This document shows, piece after piece, positions 1 through 9,181 of a stretch of 64,000 nucleotides of DNA. This DNA comes from Rhizobiaceae bacterium. GTDB lineage: Bacteria > Pseudomonadota > Alphaproteobacteria > Rhizobiales > Rhizobiaceae. The notes under the pieces were generated by a model that was given only the letters and a program-made list of their open reading frames with translations, searched no databases and was not told the DNA's origin. Each line of letters starts with the position of its first letter. The first letter of the stretch is position 1. The stretch is from positions 345,001 through 409,000 of the forward strand of contig JAILWO010000001.1 in assembly GCA_025698895.1 (NCBI GenBank). The letters run 5' to 3'. The position numbers and the translations under genes are program-made.

Positions 1-311
1 ACTCTCCCCGCCTGGACACGTTCGAGCCAGGCGGATCTGCGCGATCCGGTGTCCGATGGCCGCGGTTTTCAGCCCGGTTTTCCGCCCGGCATACAGGACG
101 ACACATCAAGGCCCCAATCGCCCGGCACAGCCGGTGGCCTGCGGGCGTCGCGTTCGCGTGAGCGCGCGCATGCGTGACCGTCCGCGCCGCGGAGTTCACG
201 ACGTCCCGGCCTGCGTTGACTTGGCCGGTCCGGACGGGCACATCTGGTTCTATACGTTGCAAAGCGCGGCCTCGTCCGCCGATGCAACCGAGGGGAAGAG
301 ACGACCTGCCC
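1..311. other. Non-coding or unassigned left edge
   Basis: I find no convincing gene in this stretch. The open frames crossing it on both strands are frame shadows of the downstream peptidase gene, with the Arg/Pro/Ala-rich composition typical of such shadows in GC-rich DNA. The last bases before position 312 contain a purine-rich GAGGGGAAGAGA that can serve as the ribosome binding site of the peptidase gene. It may also hold that gene's promoter, but I cannot place a -35/-10 pair. Confidence 0.5.
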
Positions 312-2270
312 ATGACGCCCAGCGAAAGGTTGATCGCTGTGATCGGCGACGAACCGCCCCTGACGGGCGGCGGACGCGCCGGGCCGCCAGACCGGCGCGA
401 GGTCTCCGCGCGCTGGCTGAGCGGCGCCATCCTGACGGGAATCACGTCCAGCCTGCTTATGGGCGTGGCGCTGTTCGCCGCGCTCGACGGGCGCGAACAG
501 CTCGCCACGCCGCCCGAAATCGCCACCTACCGCCCCAACCGGCCAGCGTCGCGTGACATCGGCCCGGCCAAGGCAGACCGGCTCGCTCCGCCACGCCAGG
601 TCGTGCGGGCCAATGACCGCGAACGCATGGAAGTCTCGACCATGCTGCGCGACGGCGACCGCAACGTTGTGCGCACCCTTCCCTTCGTCCGCGTGAAGAT
701 GGCGCTGGCCGCCGGCCATACCGCCACACGTGACTATCCCTCCTTCGATCCGCTTGCCGTTTTCGCCGAGGACGGCGCCGCCGAACAGGTGGCCGAGGCC
801 CCGACTGGGCAGATCTACGGCGCCAAGGTAGACAGCGAGGTGAGCCTGCGCACGGTCGATTTCCCGATCGAGTCGGCGACATTCGAGGAAGCCGGCGACT
901 TGACGGCCGCCGAGGTCGAAGAGGTGGTGCGCAACACGGCCGCCATCCTGACCGACGGCGATGTGCGTCTGGCCTCGCTGCATTATGTCGATCCCGCGCG
1001 ATTCGGCATTTCGGGGCTTACGCCCGAATCAATCGCCGCTTCCTATGCCGCGCGGGTCGTGGAGGAGAATGTCTCGGTCTTCCGCCGCTCCCGCGAAAGC
1101 CGCGAGGAACGCGAGTTCGCCGAGGACGTGATCCCGTTCATGACCGACAAGACGATCGGGGACGCCTTCGCCGAAGCAGGCTATTCCGGCGGCGATGCAA
1201 ACGCGATGGTCGAGGCCTTTGCCAAGGTTCTGACCGATCGTCCGCTCAAGGCGGGAACGGTCCTTCGCATCGGGCTCGAGACGCGGGGCGACTTCTCGCG
1301 CATCGTGCGCGCCTCCATCTATGACGGCGACACCCATGTGAGGACCGTATCGCTGACGGATCGCAACCAGCTCATGGTTGCCGACGCGCCGGAGCCCAAT
1401 CCCGCCGTCGCCGCCGCCTTCGAGGACACGCCGCCCCAGATGCGTACGCGCGCGGACCTGCCGACCGCCTATGACGGCATCTGGCGCGCCGCGACGTCCT
1501 ACGGCCTGACCGACGAAATGACGGGGCAACTCATCAAGCTTCTGGCGGCCGACGTCGATTTTCAGTCGCGGCTCGATCCTTCCGATCGCCTGGAAGTCTT
1601 CTTCTCGGCGCCGGACGAGCACGAACAGGCCACCGTCGATTCGGAGATGCTCTACATCAAGGCGTCCTTCGGCGGCGGCGCGCGCAGCTACTACCGGTTC
1701 CGGATGGAGGACGGCACGGTCGACTATTTCGACTCCGAAGGCCGTTCGGCGCGTCAGTTCCTGCTGCGCAATCCGGTGCCCAACGGGCGCTTCACCTCCG
1801 GTTTCGGCACCCGCCGCCATCCGATTCTCGGCTATCGCCGCATGCATACCGGCGTCGACTGGTCGGCGCCGCGCGGCACGCCCATCATCGCGTCGGGCAA
1901 CGGGACCGTCGAACATGCCGGCTGGGAAAGCGGCTATGGCCGGCAGACCCGCATCCGCCACGCCAACGGCTATGTGACGTCCTATTCGCATCAGAGCGCG
2001 ATCGCCAAGGGCGTGGTCAAGGGTGCCAAGGTGCGCCAGGGCCAGGTCATCGGCTATGTCGGCGCGACCGGCCTCGCCACCGGCAATCACCTCCACTACG
2101 AGCTGCTGGTCAACGGCACGAAGGTCGACCCCATGCGCGTGCGCCTCCCGACCAGCCGGGTCCTCAAGGACGCCGAGCTCGAGGCCTTCATGCAAGAGCG
2201 CGACCGCATCGACGAATTGCTTGCCGAGGACGAGGACGGCCAGCTCAAGCTGGCCAACGTCACCCACTAA
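312..2270 (+). CDS. M23 family metallopeptidase (peptidoglycan endopeptidase-like), membrane anchored
   Basis: A 652-residue protein with one N-terminal transmembrane segment at about residues 38-58 and a long periplasmic part. A C-terminal LytM/M23 zinc peptidase domain spans roughly residues 490-620. The metal-binding motifs are present: H512-x3-D516 (MHTGVDWSAPRG) and H593-L-H595 (HLHYELLVNG). Family members cut peptidoglycan cross-links or act as activators of amidases; the substrate cannot be told from sequence. I chose the ATG at 312 because it follows a GA-rich Shine-Dalgarno stretch and begins the conserved-looking part; an upstream start at 174 would add a low-complexity tail. The gene stands alone, convergent with the efflux pump gene to its right. 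Confidence 0.88.
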   Translation: MTPSERLIAVIGDEPPLTGGGRAGPPDRREVSARWLSGAILTGITSSLLMGVALFAALDGREQLATPPEIATYRPNRPASRDIGPAKADRLAPPRQVVRANDRERMEVSTMLRDGDRNVVRTLPFVRVKMALAAGHTATRDYPSFDPLAVFAEDGAAEQVAEAPTGQIYGAKVDSEVSLRTVDFPIESATFEEAGDLTAAEVEEVVRNTAAILTDGDVRLASLHYVDPARFGISGLTPESIAASYAARVVEENVSVFRRSRESREEREFAEDVIPFMTDKTIGDAFAEAGYSGGDANAMVEAFAKVLTDRPLKAGTVLRIGLETRGDFSRIVRASIYDGDTHVRTVSLTDRNQLMVADAPEPNPAVAAAFEDTPPQMRTRADLPTAYDGIWRAATSYGLTDEMTGQLIKLLAADVDFQSRLDPSDRLEVFFSAPDEHEQATVDSEMLYIKASFGGGARSYYRFRMEDGTVDYFDSEGRSARQFLLRNPVPNGRFTSGFGTRRHPILGYRRMHTGVDWSAPRGTPIIASGNGTVEHAGWESGYGRQTRIRHANGYVTSYSHQSAIAKGVVKGAKVRQGQVIGYVGATGLATGNHLHYELLVNGTKVDPMRVRLPTSRVLKDAELEAFMQERDRIDELLAEDEDGQLKLANVTH

Positions 2271-2325
2271 AAGCCTGCCCCTGCCGCAGCGAGAGCGGCG
2301 CGGTCAGCGCAGTTGTGTCAGACCA

Positions 2326-3882
2326 TCAAGCGGGGCTGGGCGAACTGTCGCGCGCCCGCGTGGCGCCCGGCACGGTCGTCCAGGCGATTAACGCCGCCAA
2401 CAGGCAGAGCGCCGCCGTCACCCAGGCCACCGTCGAGAACGCCGCGTCGCTGGCCGCGACCCGCAGCGCTTCGGCGTCGGCGGCGAGATCTCCCGACGGT
2501 TCCCCGAAGGTCGGAATGTCGGCTCCAGCAGCCACACCGGCGAAGCGCCAGGCCGCGACGCTGCCCAGCGAGGCCACCGCAACCAGACCGGCGATGCGCG
2601 AAACGGCGTTGTTGATGCCTGACGCCGCACCGGTGTCGGCATCCTCGACCGCCGTCATGATCGCCGTCGACAGGGGCGACACGACCAGCGCCATCCCCAG
2701 CCCCATCACCACCATCAGCGGAAACACCGCCGACCAGAAGCCGTGATGGCCGGCGCCCGCGACCCCCGCCAGCCCGGCGAAGGCGAGCCCCACCACGAGA
2801 CTGCCGCCGGCGATCGGCAGGCGCGGGCCGATCCGGTCCGACAGGCCGCCGACGGGTCCCGACAACAGCGCGATCGCGGCCGAGAGGGGCAGGAAGATGA
2901 AGCCGACCTGCGCCTCATTCAGGCTCCAGCCGGCGATCAGCAGCATCGGCAGGTAGAACAGGATGCCGGAAAGCGCGAAATAGAGGCAGAACGTCGCCGC
3001 GTTCGCGCCTGAGAAGGCCGCGTTGCGGAACAGGCCGAGGTCGACCATGGGCTGGCGCACGAAACGTTCCCACAGGACGAAGCCGGCCAGGAACGCGACG
3101 CCGGCTGCCGCGAAAAGCCAGGGTGCTGTCACCGTTGCCGCCTCTCCCTCCGGCGAGGCGGCAGTCAGGCCCCAGGCGATCAGGCCGAAAGCCAAGGTCG
3201 CAAGCGCCGCGCCGCCGAGATCGAGCGCGCGCGCCGCGCCGGGCTCGTCGGCCGGCACCCTGGCCAGGAGCAGATAGACCGCGATCGCGCCGAGCGGCAG
3301 ATTGATGGCGAAAATCCAACGCCAGATGCTGTCGTCGAAGACCGAGAGCGCGAACCCGCCAAGGACGGGTCCCAGCGCGGTGGTCAAGGCGGACGCGGCC
3401 GCCCATATCCCGATGGCCCTGCCACGCTCCGACCTGGGATAGGCCTTCGCGATGATCGCCAGGCTGCCCGGCACCATCAGCGCAGCGCCGATGCCCTGCA
3501 GCGCCCGGGCGACGATCAGGAACTGGGCATTCGGGGCGATCGCGCACAGAAGCGAGGTCGCGATGAAGAAGACGATGCCCGCCACGAAGGTCCGCCTCAG
3601 GCCGAAGCGGTCCCCAGCCGCTCCGCCGGCCAGAATGAGCGCCGACAAGGTCAGCGCGTAGGCGTTCGATATCCACTGGGCGTCGGCGAGCGATGCCGTG
3701 AGATCGGCCCTGATCGCGGGTATGGCGATCGACACCACCGATCCGTCTATGAAGCCGAGCGAGGAGGCGAGAATGGCCGCCGCCAGCACGTAGCGCCGCT
3801 GCCTTCGCGGGCAGAAGGTGGTGTCCGCGGCGGGAGCGGTCTGAGGAACGGCGCCGGGACCGGTTTCGCAGGGTGATCGCAT
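2326..3882 (-). CDS. MFS drug-efflux transporter, DHA2 (EmrB/QacA) type
   Basis: A 518-residue, strongly hydrophobic protein whose length fits the 14-transmembrane-segment DHA2 group of proton-driven multidrug exporters in the inner membrane. The N-terminal helix carries the motif SSLGFIDGSVVSIAIPAI, including the Asp usually found in helix 1 of this group. The loop GDRFGLRRTFVAG after helix 2 matches MFS motif A. A short, polar, Cys-containing leader of about 30 residues precedes the first helix. No TetR/MarR regulator or membrane-fusion partner sits next to it, so the substrate and inducer are unknown. The 230 bp upstream (to 4112) hold only its presumed promoter. Confidence 0.85.
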   Translation of the reverse strand: MRSPCETGPGAVPQTAPAADTTFCPRRQRRYVLAAAILASSLGFIDGSVVSIAIPAIRADLTASLADAQWISNAYALTLSALILAGGAAGDRFGLRRTFVAGIVFFIATSLLCAIAPNAQFLIVARALQGIGAALMVPGSLAIIAKAYPRSERGRAIGIWAAASALTTALGPVLGGFALSVFDDSIWRWIFAINLPLGAIAVYLLLARVPADEPGAARALDLGGAALATLAFGLIAWGLTAASPEGEAATVTAPWLFAAAGVAFLAGFVLWERFVRQPMVDLGLFRNAAFSGANAATFCLYFALSGILFYLPMLLIAGWSLNEAQVGFIFLPLSAAIALLSGPVGGLSDRIGPRLPIAGGSLVVGLAFAGLAGVAGAGHHGFWSAVFPLMVVMGLGMALVVSPLSTAIMTAVEDADTGAASGINNAVSRIAGLVAVASLGSVAAWRFAGVAAGADIPTFGEPSGDLAADAEALRVAASDAAFSTVAWVTAALCLLAALIAWTTVPGATRARDSSPSPA

Positions 3883-4112
3883 CGCGCGCTCCTATCGCGC
3901 GCCGCGCCTTGAAGGAAGCGTGCCGAGGCCCGCTTCCCCATGCGCAACACGCTGGGCGTTCATGGTCCCGGCTTCGGCTCGGCTCATTGCGTCCCCTGAT
4001 TCTGCCCCGATCATAGGGCATCACGCTTCAAGGACGAACAGCGCCGGTCGCCGCCGACCGCACGTGCGTCGGAATCCGGGCTTACCCCCGGGGCCGGGCG
4101 GCGGCAGCCGCC

Positions 4113-5585
4113 TTACTCGATGAATTCCACCGTTGCGCCCGGCTTGACCATCTTGGCGAGTTCGGTGGCGTCCCAGTTGGTCAGGCGCACGCAGCCGTTC
4201 GATTCGGTCTTGCCGATCTTGGAGGGATCGGGCGTGCCATGGATGCCGTAAGTCGGTTTCGACAAGGCGATCCAGATCGATCCCACGGGTCCGTTGGGAC
4301 CGGGCGGGATCGTCAGCACCTTGTCGTTGTTACCCTGTTTGAAGTTGATCTTGGGATTGTAGGTATATTCGGGATCGAAGGCCACGCGCTTGACCTCGTG
4401 CGTGCCCGAAGGCGAGGGCGTCGTGACCGATCCGATCGTGGCCGGATAGGCCGCGATCTGGCGTCCGTCCGGAGCATAGACACGAACCTGCTTGTTCTTC
4501 TTGTCGGCAACGATCCGGCCGACCTCGCCCTCCAGGTTCTTGCCCGTGTTCGCCACTTTCAGGATCGTGCCCGGCCGGGCGAAGTCGGCGCCGGGATTGA
4601 GCGCCCTGAGATATTTCTCGTCCATGTGGAAGCGCTCGGCCAGCATCTCGGCCACGGACGTGTAGGCCATCCGCTCCAGCGTCGCCTTCTGCCCGTAGTC
4701 CTCGGGGATGGAGGCGACGAAGTTGTGCGCGGCGTCCTCGGCCGTGATCGTATATTCGGTGAAGGCCGGTCCGCCGGTTCGTTCCAGTTCGGACTTGATG
4801 AACTCCTTGTCATAGGTCCTCAGCGCCTGGCCCTTCATGTCCCGATAGGCCGAGATCGCCTTGTTCACATTGTCGCCCATGCGCCCGTCGATCACCCCCG
4901 GCGAGGCGCCGGCCCGGTCGAGCAGGATCTGGATCGCCGCCACGTCCTCGCTCGCTCCAGAACCGTGCATGTCGGGAATGACGAGCGGGTCCACGGTGAT
5001 TCGCGGCGTTTCCGCGTCCCGTTCCGGTTCGGCCGGCTCCATGATCGACGCGGTATCGCTGTCGGGTTCGCCCAGCGGGCGGCGTGTTATGCCGCGTTCG
5101 CCCGACGGACCGGCCGGCCGCTCCGGGCGTGCCAGGTTCTCGCCGTCGAGCGGCGGATAGGCACGCTCCTCATAGTCCGGATAGACCGGCTCCTCATAGG
5201 TCCGGCGTGAAAAGCCCGGCTCGCGATAGTCGTCGCGCGGCTCGTAGTCGTCTACCCCGGGCGGCTCGCGCCGGCCGAGCAGAATCTCGCGATCACGCAG
5301 GAAGCGCGCGCGATCCTCCGGATCGTTCATGTTGTAGGAACCGCCAAAACGCTCACGTGGCTGCGGCGCGCGGCGCACCACCCCGTCGCCGCCCAGCGCC
5401 ACGCCACCCTCGCGCCTGGCCCGGCGCGGCGGCTCCACGGCGATTATCTCGCCGGTATGGCGGTCCATGATGATGCGCTGCCCGCGCTCATCGAAGAAGA
5501 TGTCCACTTCGCGCGCCTGACCGAAAGCCGGAGCCGCGACGACTACTGAAATGACTATGGCCGAAAGAGCGCGCGATATCCTCAT
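4113..5585 (-). CDS. L,D-transpeptidase (YkuD/ErfK family), periplasmic
   Basis: A 490-residue secreted enzyme expected to form 3-3 peptidoglycan cross-links or attach proteins to peptidoglycan. The signal peptide covers about residues 1-23 (MRISRALSAIVISVVVAAPAFG). A polar linker rich in Arg/Pro/Glu follows. Then comes a peptidoglycan-binding-like region (IQILLDRAGASPGVIDGRMG), a LysM-like stretch, and a C-terminal YkuD domain. The catalytic signature H449...SNGC465VRL is intact, with Cys465 as nucleophile. The start at 5585 was preferred over 5630 because it places the signal peptide at the N terminus. The gene is transcribed away from the divergent phosphate carrier gene. Confidence 0.9.
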   Translation of the reverse strand: MRISRALSAIVISVVVAAPAFGQAREVDIFFDERGQRIIMDRHTGEIIAVEPPRRARREGGVALGGDGVVRRAPQPRERFGGSYNMNDPEDRARFLRDREILLGRREPPGVDDYEPRDDYREPGFSRRTYEEPVYPDYEERAYPPLDGENLARPERPAGPSGERGITRRPLGEPDSDTASIMEPAEPERDAETPRITVDPLVIPDMHGSGASEDVAAIQILLDRAGASPGVIDGRMGDNVNKAISAYRDMKGQALRTYDKEFIKSELERTGGPAFTEYTITAEDAAHNFVASIPEDYGQKATLERMAYTSVAEMLAERFHMDEKYLRALNPGADFARPGTILKVANTGKNLEGEVGRIVADKKNKQVRVYAPDGRQIAAYPATIGSVTTPSPSGTHEVKRVAFDPEYTYNPKINFKQGNNDKVLTIPPGPNGPVGSIWIALSKPTYGIHGTPDPSKIGKTESNGCVRLTNWDATELAKMVKPGATVEFIE

Positions 5586-5782
5586 GAACGTCCCGTCGTT
5601 GAAAGCCCGCTTCGGTTGCGGGCAAGCCAATTATCCCTTGTCACACATGAACCTGACCTGAAAATGGCCAATCAGGCGACCGGCTCGCCTAGCCTAGCGC
5701 CCCATACACACTATCTCCGCCGGGGGGCCTTGTGATCGGTACACTTTTTCGCGACTAACGATCCGACCAACCGGACAGGGCA

Positions 5783-7294
5783 ATGGCCAAGACCGCGCTC
5801 GACAAGGATCTGCAGAAAATCGCCAGCATGGAATCGGCGACCGACCAGGTGTCGCGTCCGCTGGTGCTGCCGGGCATTGCGCTGATCTTCCTGGTCGGCG
5901 CGACCATCGTGGCGACCGTCAACGTCGCCGACGGGCCGATCGCCTGGCTCGTCATACTGGCCTCGGTGATAGCCGGCTACATGGCGCTCAACATCGGCGC
6001 CAACGACGTCGCCAACAATATGGGCCCCGCCGTCGGCAGCCGGGCGCTCACCATGACCGGCGCCATCGTGCTGGCCGCGATCTGCGAGGCATCGGGCGCG
6101 CTGATCGCCGGCGGCGACGTGGTCAACACCATTTCTGACAAGCTGCTCGTCCGCCACGACGCGTTCCCGGTGAACAGCTTCATCTTCATCATGACCGCCG
6201 CGCTGCTCTCTTCGGCCTTGTGGATCAACCTGGCCACCTGGATCGGCGCACCGGTCTCCACAACCCATTCCGTGGTCGGCGGGGTTGTCGGCTCGGCGAT
6301 GGCGGCGGCCGGCTTCTCCATCGTCGCCTGGCCCGTCATGGGAGCCATCGTGGCGAGCTGGGTGGTCTCGCCGCTCTTGGGAGGCGTGCTCGCCGCCCTC
6401 CTGCTCGGCTTCACCGAGCGCATGGTGCTCAACCGCGACGACAAGCTGACCGCCGCCGACCGCTGGGTGCCGATCCTGATCGCGCTCATGGCCTCGGTCT
6501 TTGCCATGTATCTCGCCGTCAAGGGGCTAGGAAAGGTCTGGGACGCGAGCCTTGTCCAGACGCTGCTCCTCGGCGTCGCGTTCGGCGTCGGCGGCTGGTG
6601 GCTCGCCCGGCCGTGGGTGGCGAAGCGTTCAATCCACATGGAAAACCGCTCCAAGAGCATCAACCGCCTGTTTCGCCTTCCCCTGATCTTCGCGGCCGGG
6701 CTTCTGTCTTTCGCCCACGGCGCGAACGACGTCGCCAACGCAGTCGGCCCGCTGGCGGCGATCGTGGCCGCCGCCCAGGGCGCGGGCGTCGAAGGGGCCA
6801 AAGTCGCGCTTCCGCTGTGGGTGCTGGCGATCGGTGCCATCGGCATCGCGGTCGGCCTTGCGCTGTTCGGGCCGCGCCTCATCCGGATGGTCGGCGAACG
6901 GATCACGAAGATGAACGAGGTCCGCGCCTATTGCGTCGCGCTTTCGGCGGCCATCACGGTGCTGATCGCCTCGGCGCTCGGCCTGCCGGTTTCCTCCACC
7001 CATATCGCCATCGGCGCGGTCTTCGGCGTCGGCATGTTCCGCGAGGCGACGACCAATCGCGGCATCCCCAATCCCGGCGTCCAGCCCTACACGCTGTTCC
7101 TCAATCTCGACCGCCTCAACGCGACGCCCGAGGATGCGCTCGCCAATGACCGCAAGCGCGAGCGGCGCATGCTCGTGCGCCGCCAGCACGGCATCACCAT
7201 CGCCGCGGCATGGATCGTCACCGTTCCGGCCGCGGCCCTGCTGTCGGCGGCCCTATACGGCGCCCTGCACTTGCTGACGGGTTCGTTCATGTAG
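5783..7294 (+). CDS. pit: Inorganic phosphate transporter, PiT family
   Basis: A 503-residue multi-span inner-membrane carrier. The two inverted PiT repeats are visible through the paired signatures GANDVANNMGPAVGS (about residues 72-86) and HGANDVANAVGPLA (about 313-326). The PVSSTH-type motifs (APVSTTHSVVGG, LPVSSTHIAIGA) follow each. Family members import phosphate, usually as a metal-phosphate complex, driven by protons. It provides low-affinity uptake that would complement the Pst system encoded at the right end of this window. Its 3' end overlaps the 3' end of the convergent NUDIX gene by 42 bp. I could not find a credible Pho box upstream. Confidence 0.93.
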   Translation: MAKTALDKDLQKIASMESATDQVSRPLVLPGIALIFLVGATIVATVNVADGPIAWLVILASVIAGYMALNIGANDVANNMGPAVGSRALTMTGAIVLAAICEASGALIAGGDVVNTISDKLLVRHDAFPVNSFIFIMTAALLSSALWINLATWIGAPVSTTHSVVGGVVGSAMAAAGFSIVAWPVMGAIVASWVVSPLLGGVLAALLLGFTERMVLNRDDKLTAADRWVPILIALMASVFAMYLAVKGLGKVWDASLVQTLLLGVAFGVGGWWLARPWVAKRSIHMENRSKSINRLFRLPLIFAAGLLSFAHGANDVANAVGPLAAIVAAAQGAGVEGAKVALPLWVLAIGAIGIAVGLALFGPRLIRMVGERITKMNEVRAYCVALSAAITVLIASALGLPVSSTHIAIGAVFGVGMFREATTNRGIPNPGVQPYTLFLNLDRLNATPEDALANDRKRERRMLVRRQHGITIAAAWIVTVPAAALLSAALYGALHLLTGSFM

Positions 7295-7816
7295 GTTCGG
7301 CGCGATGGCGTCGAGACGCTTGATCGCCGACACCGCGCCCGGATCCGACACCAGCCGGATCGCCTCCTTCGCCATCACCCAGTGGCGGTAGCGCTGGCCT
7401 TTTTCCTGCCAGTCGTCCAGTTGCCTGGTAACCAGCAGCGGATAGACGGTGACGTCGATATGCTGGCGGATAAGCCTGTGCTTGACGGTGTGGTAGTGTC
7501 CCAGCGCGTCGTCGAAGACGACACCCTCGACGCCCGCCTCCTCAAGGGCTTCCTGCGCGGCGGTTTCCGGCGCCGACTTTCCTTCCATCAGCGAACCCTT
7601 GGGGAAGATCCAGCGGCCGGTACGCCGCGAGGTGATGAGCAGGAACGCCGTCCTGCCCTCGACGAGCTGGAAGGGAATGGCTCCATACTGGGCGGTGCGC
7701 CGGAACGGGTCGTCGCCGAAATGGTCCCTTATCCTCGACCAGAATCTCCCGATACTTCCCATACATCCCCGCAGCCGCAATCCAGGTGATTCGGCTTCCC
7801 TAATCGAATCTGCCAT
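7253..7816 (-). CDS. NUDIX hydrolase (PKG-type, diphosphoinositol/dinucleotide hydrolase-like)
   Basis: A 187-residue NUDIX enzyme that would hydrolyse a nucleoside diphosphate linked to another moiety. The NUDIX helix reads PKGSLMEGKS followed by AAQEALEEAGVEG. The glutamates that coordinate the metal (the EE pair) are present, but the usual Glu at box position 7 is Lys and the usual Arg at position 15 is Gln. My recollection is that this variant is common in rhizobial members of the PKG-type group. A second in-frame ATG at 7762 would give 169 residues and is an equally possible start. The last 42 bases overlap the end of the convergent phosphate carrier gene. Confidence 0.8.
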   Translation of the reverse strand: MADSIREAESPGLRLRGCMGSIGRFWSRIRDHFGDDPFRRTAQYGAIPFQLVEGRTAFLLITSRRTGRWIFPKGSLMEGKSAPETAAQEALEEAGVEGVVFDDALGHYHTVKHRLIRQHIDVTVYPLLVTRQLDDWQEKGQRYRHWVMAKEAIRLVSDPGAVSAIKRLDAIAPNLHERTRQQVQGAV

Positions 7817-7927
7817 GGATTGTTCCGATAAAGAAGACGAGCCGGACCTGCGTCGCGCCATGGCCGGCGCGGAGAGGCCGGGCGCGGGAGGTGCCGGGGT
7901 GAGGACCGCGAACGTTGCGGGATTGCC

Positions 7928-9145
7928 ATGGACTCGCTGATCACGGCGGCTGCATACGCGCTCGCCGCCGGCGACGTGCTTGGCGCGCTGAAGCGGGTCG
8001 CCACGCGCGACGACGCGCCGGCGCTTGCCCTTCGCGGCATCGCCATGGCGCGACTGGGAGACTTCACCCGCGCAAGAACGCTCCTGAAAAGCGCCGCGCG
8101 CGCCTTCGGCTCCAGGGAAACAGTCGCGCGCGCCCGATGCCTTGTCGCCGAGGCGGAGATCGCCCTCGTGTCGCGCGACCTCGGCTGGCGGCCCAACGCA
8201 CTCAAGGGCGCCCGGGCCACGCTGGACAGGCACGGCGATCGCGTCAACGCGGCCCATGCCCGCAACATCGAGGCGCGACGGCTGCTCCTGGTCGGCCGGA
8301 TCGACGAGGCGGCCGGGCTTCTCGCGACGCACGAGCCGTTGCTGCCGCCGGCGACGCGCGCCGGACGCGGCCTGGTGGAAGCAGGCATCGCGATTCGTCG
8401 GCTGGAAACGAAGGCCGCCCGCGCCGCCCTCGACCGCGCCGCCGTCGCCGCGCGCGAGGCCGGCATCCCGGCTCTCATGGCTGAAGTCGACGCGGCGATA
8501 ACCACACTGAACACACCCGCCGCGCGTTTGATCGCACACGGCGTCGCGCGGCCGCTGCTCATCGATGAGGTCGAGGTCCTTCTCGGCTCGGACGCGCTGG
8601 TGGTCGACGCCTGTCGCAACGTCGTGAGGAACCGGACAACGGTCATCTCGCTCGCGACGCGGCCCGTCCTCTTCGCGCTGCTTCGCTGCATGGCCGAAGC
8701 CTGGCCGGGGGGCGTGTCGCGCGAAGCGCTGCTGCTACGGGGCTTCGGGGCCAGGCACGCCGACGAATCGCACCGCGCCCGGCTGAGGGTGGAGATCGGC
8801 CGCCTGCGGACCGAGATCGCGATGTTCGCCGAGGTGACGGCCACCGACGGGGGCTTCCGGCTCTCGACGCGCGCAGGATGCGACGTGGTGGTGCTGGCGC
8901 CGCCGGCCGACGACCGACACCAGGAGTTGCTGGCGCTTCTGGCCGACGGCCAATCCTGGTCGAGTTCCGCGCTCGCGATCGCGCTCGGCGCCAGTCCGCG
9001 CACCGTGCAGCGCGCGCTCGAGGAGCTTTCGCGCTCCGGCAAGGTCCAGTCCCACGGCAGAGGGCGCGCCATCCGCTGGATGGCCGCGACCGTGCCGGGT
9101 TTCCCGACAAGCTTGTTACTCCCGGGTTCTCTGGCGACCGGTTAG
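7928..9145 (+). CDS. Regulatory protein with TPR-like N-terminus and two DNA-binding-like helix-turn-helix regions
   Basis: A 405-residue cytosolic protein. Residues about 1-185 are Ala/Arg/Leu-rich helical repeats resembling TPRs. Residues about 195-310 look like a winged-helix (OmpR C-terminal/SARP-like) domain, with a trans_reg_C-type layout ending in a TDGGFRL beta strand. Residues about 320-385 form a second helix-turn-helix (SALAIALGASPRTVQRALEEL) followed by a wing (GKVQSHGRGRAIRW). No receiver domain is visible. The next gene, a beta-propeller protein, begins 36 bases downstream in the same direction, so the two probably form an operon. The target genes and signal are unknown. Confidence 0.7.
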   Translation: MDSLITAAAYALAAGDVLGALKRVATRDDAPALALRGIAMARLGDFTRARTLLKSAARAFGSRETVARARCLVAEAEIALVSRDLGWRPNALKGARATLDRHGDRVNAAHARNIEARRLLLVGRIDEAAGLLATHEPLLPPATRAGRGLVEAGIAIRRLETKAARAALDRAAVAAREAGIPALMAEVDAAITTLNTPAARLIAHGVARPLLIDEVEVLLGSDALVVDACRNVVRNRTTVISLATRPVLFALLRCMAEAWPGGVSREALLLRGFGARHADESHRARLRVEIGRLRTEIAMFAEVTATDGGFRLSTRAGCDVVVLAPPADDRHQELLALLADGQSWSSSALAIALGASPRTVQRALEELSRSGKVQSHGRGRAIRWMAATVPGFPTSLLLPGSLATG

Positions 9146-9181
9146 GGGTTGGGTACCGGAAACCCGAGACGGAGAAGAAAG

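Noticed and set aside
5638-5665. TGTCAC...CTGACC upstream of the PiT gene as a possible Pho box
   Set aside because: The two half-like elements are not spaced by 11 bp as the Pho-box repeat requires, and only fragments match.
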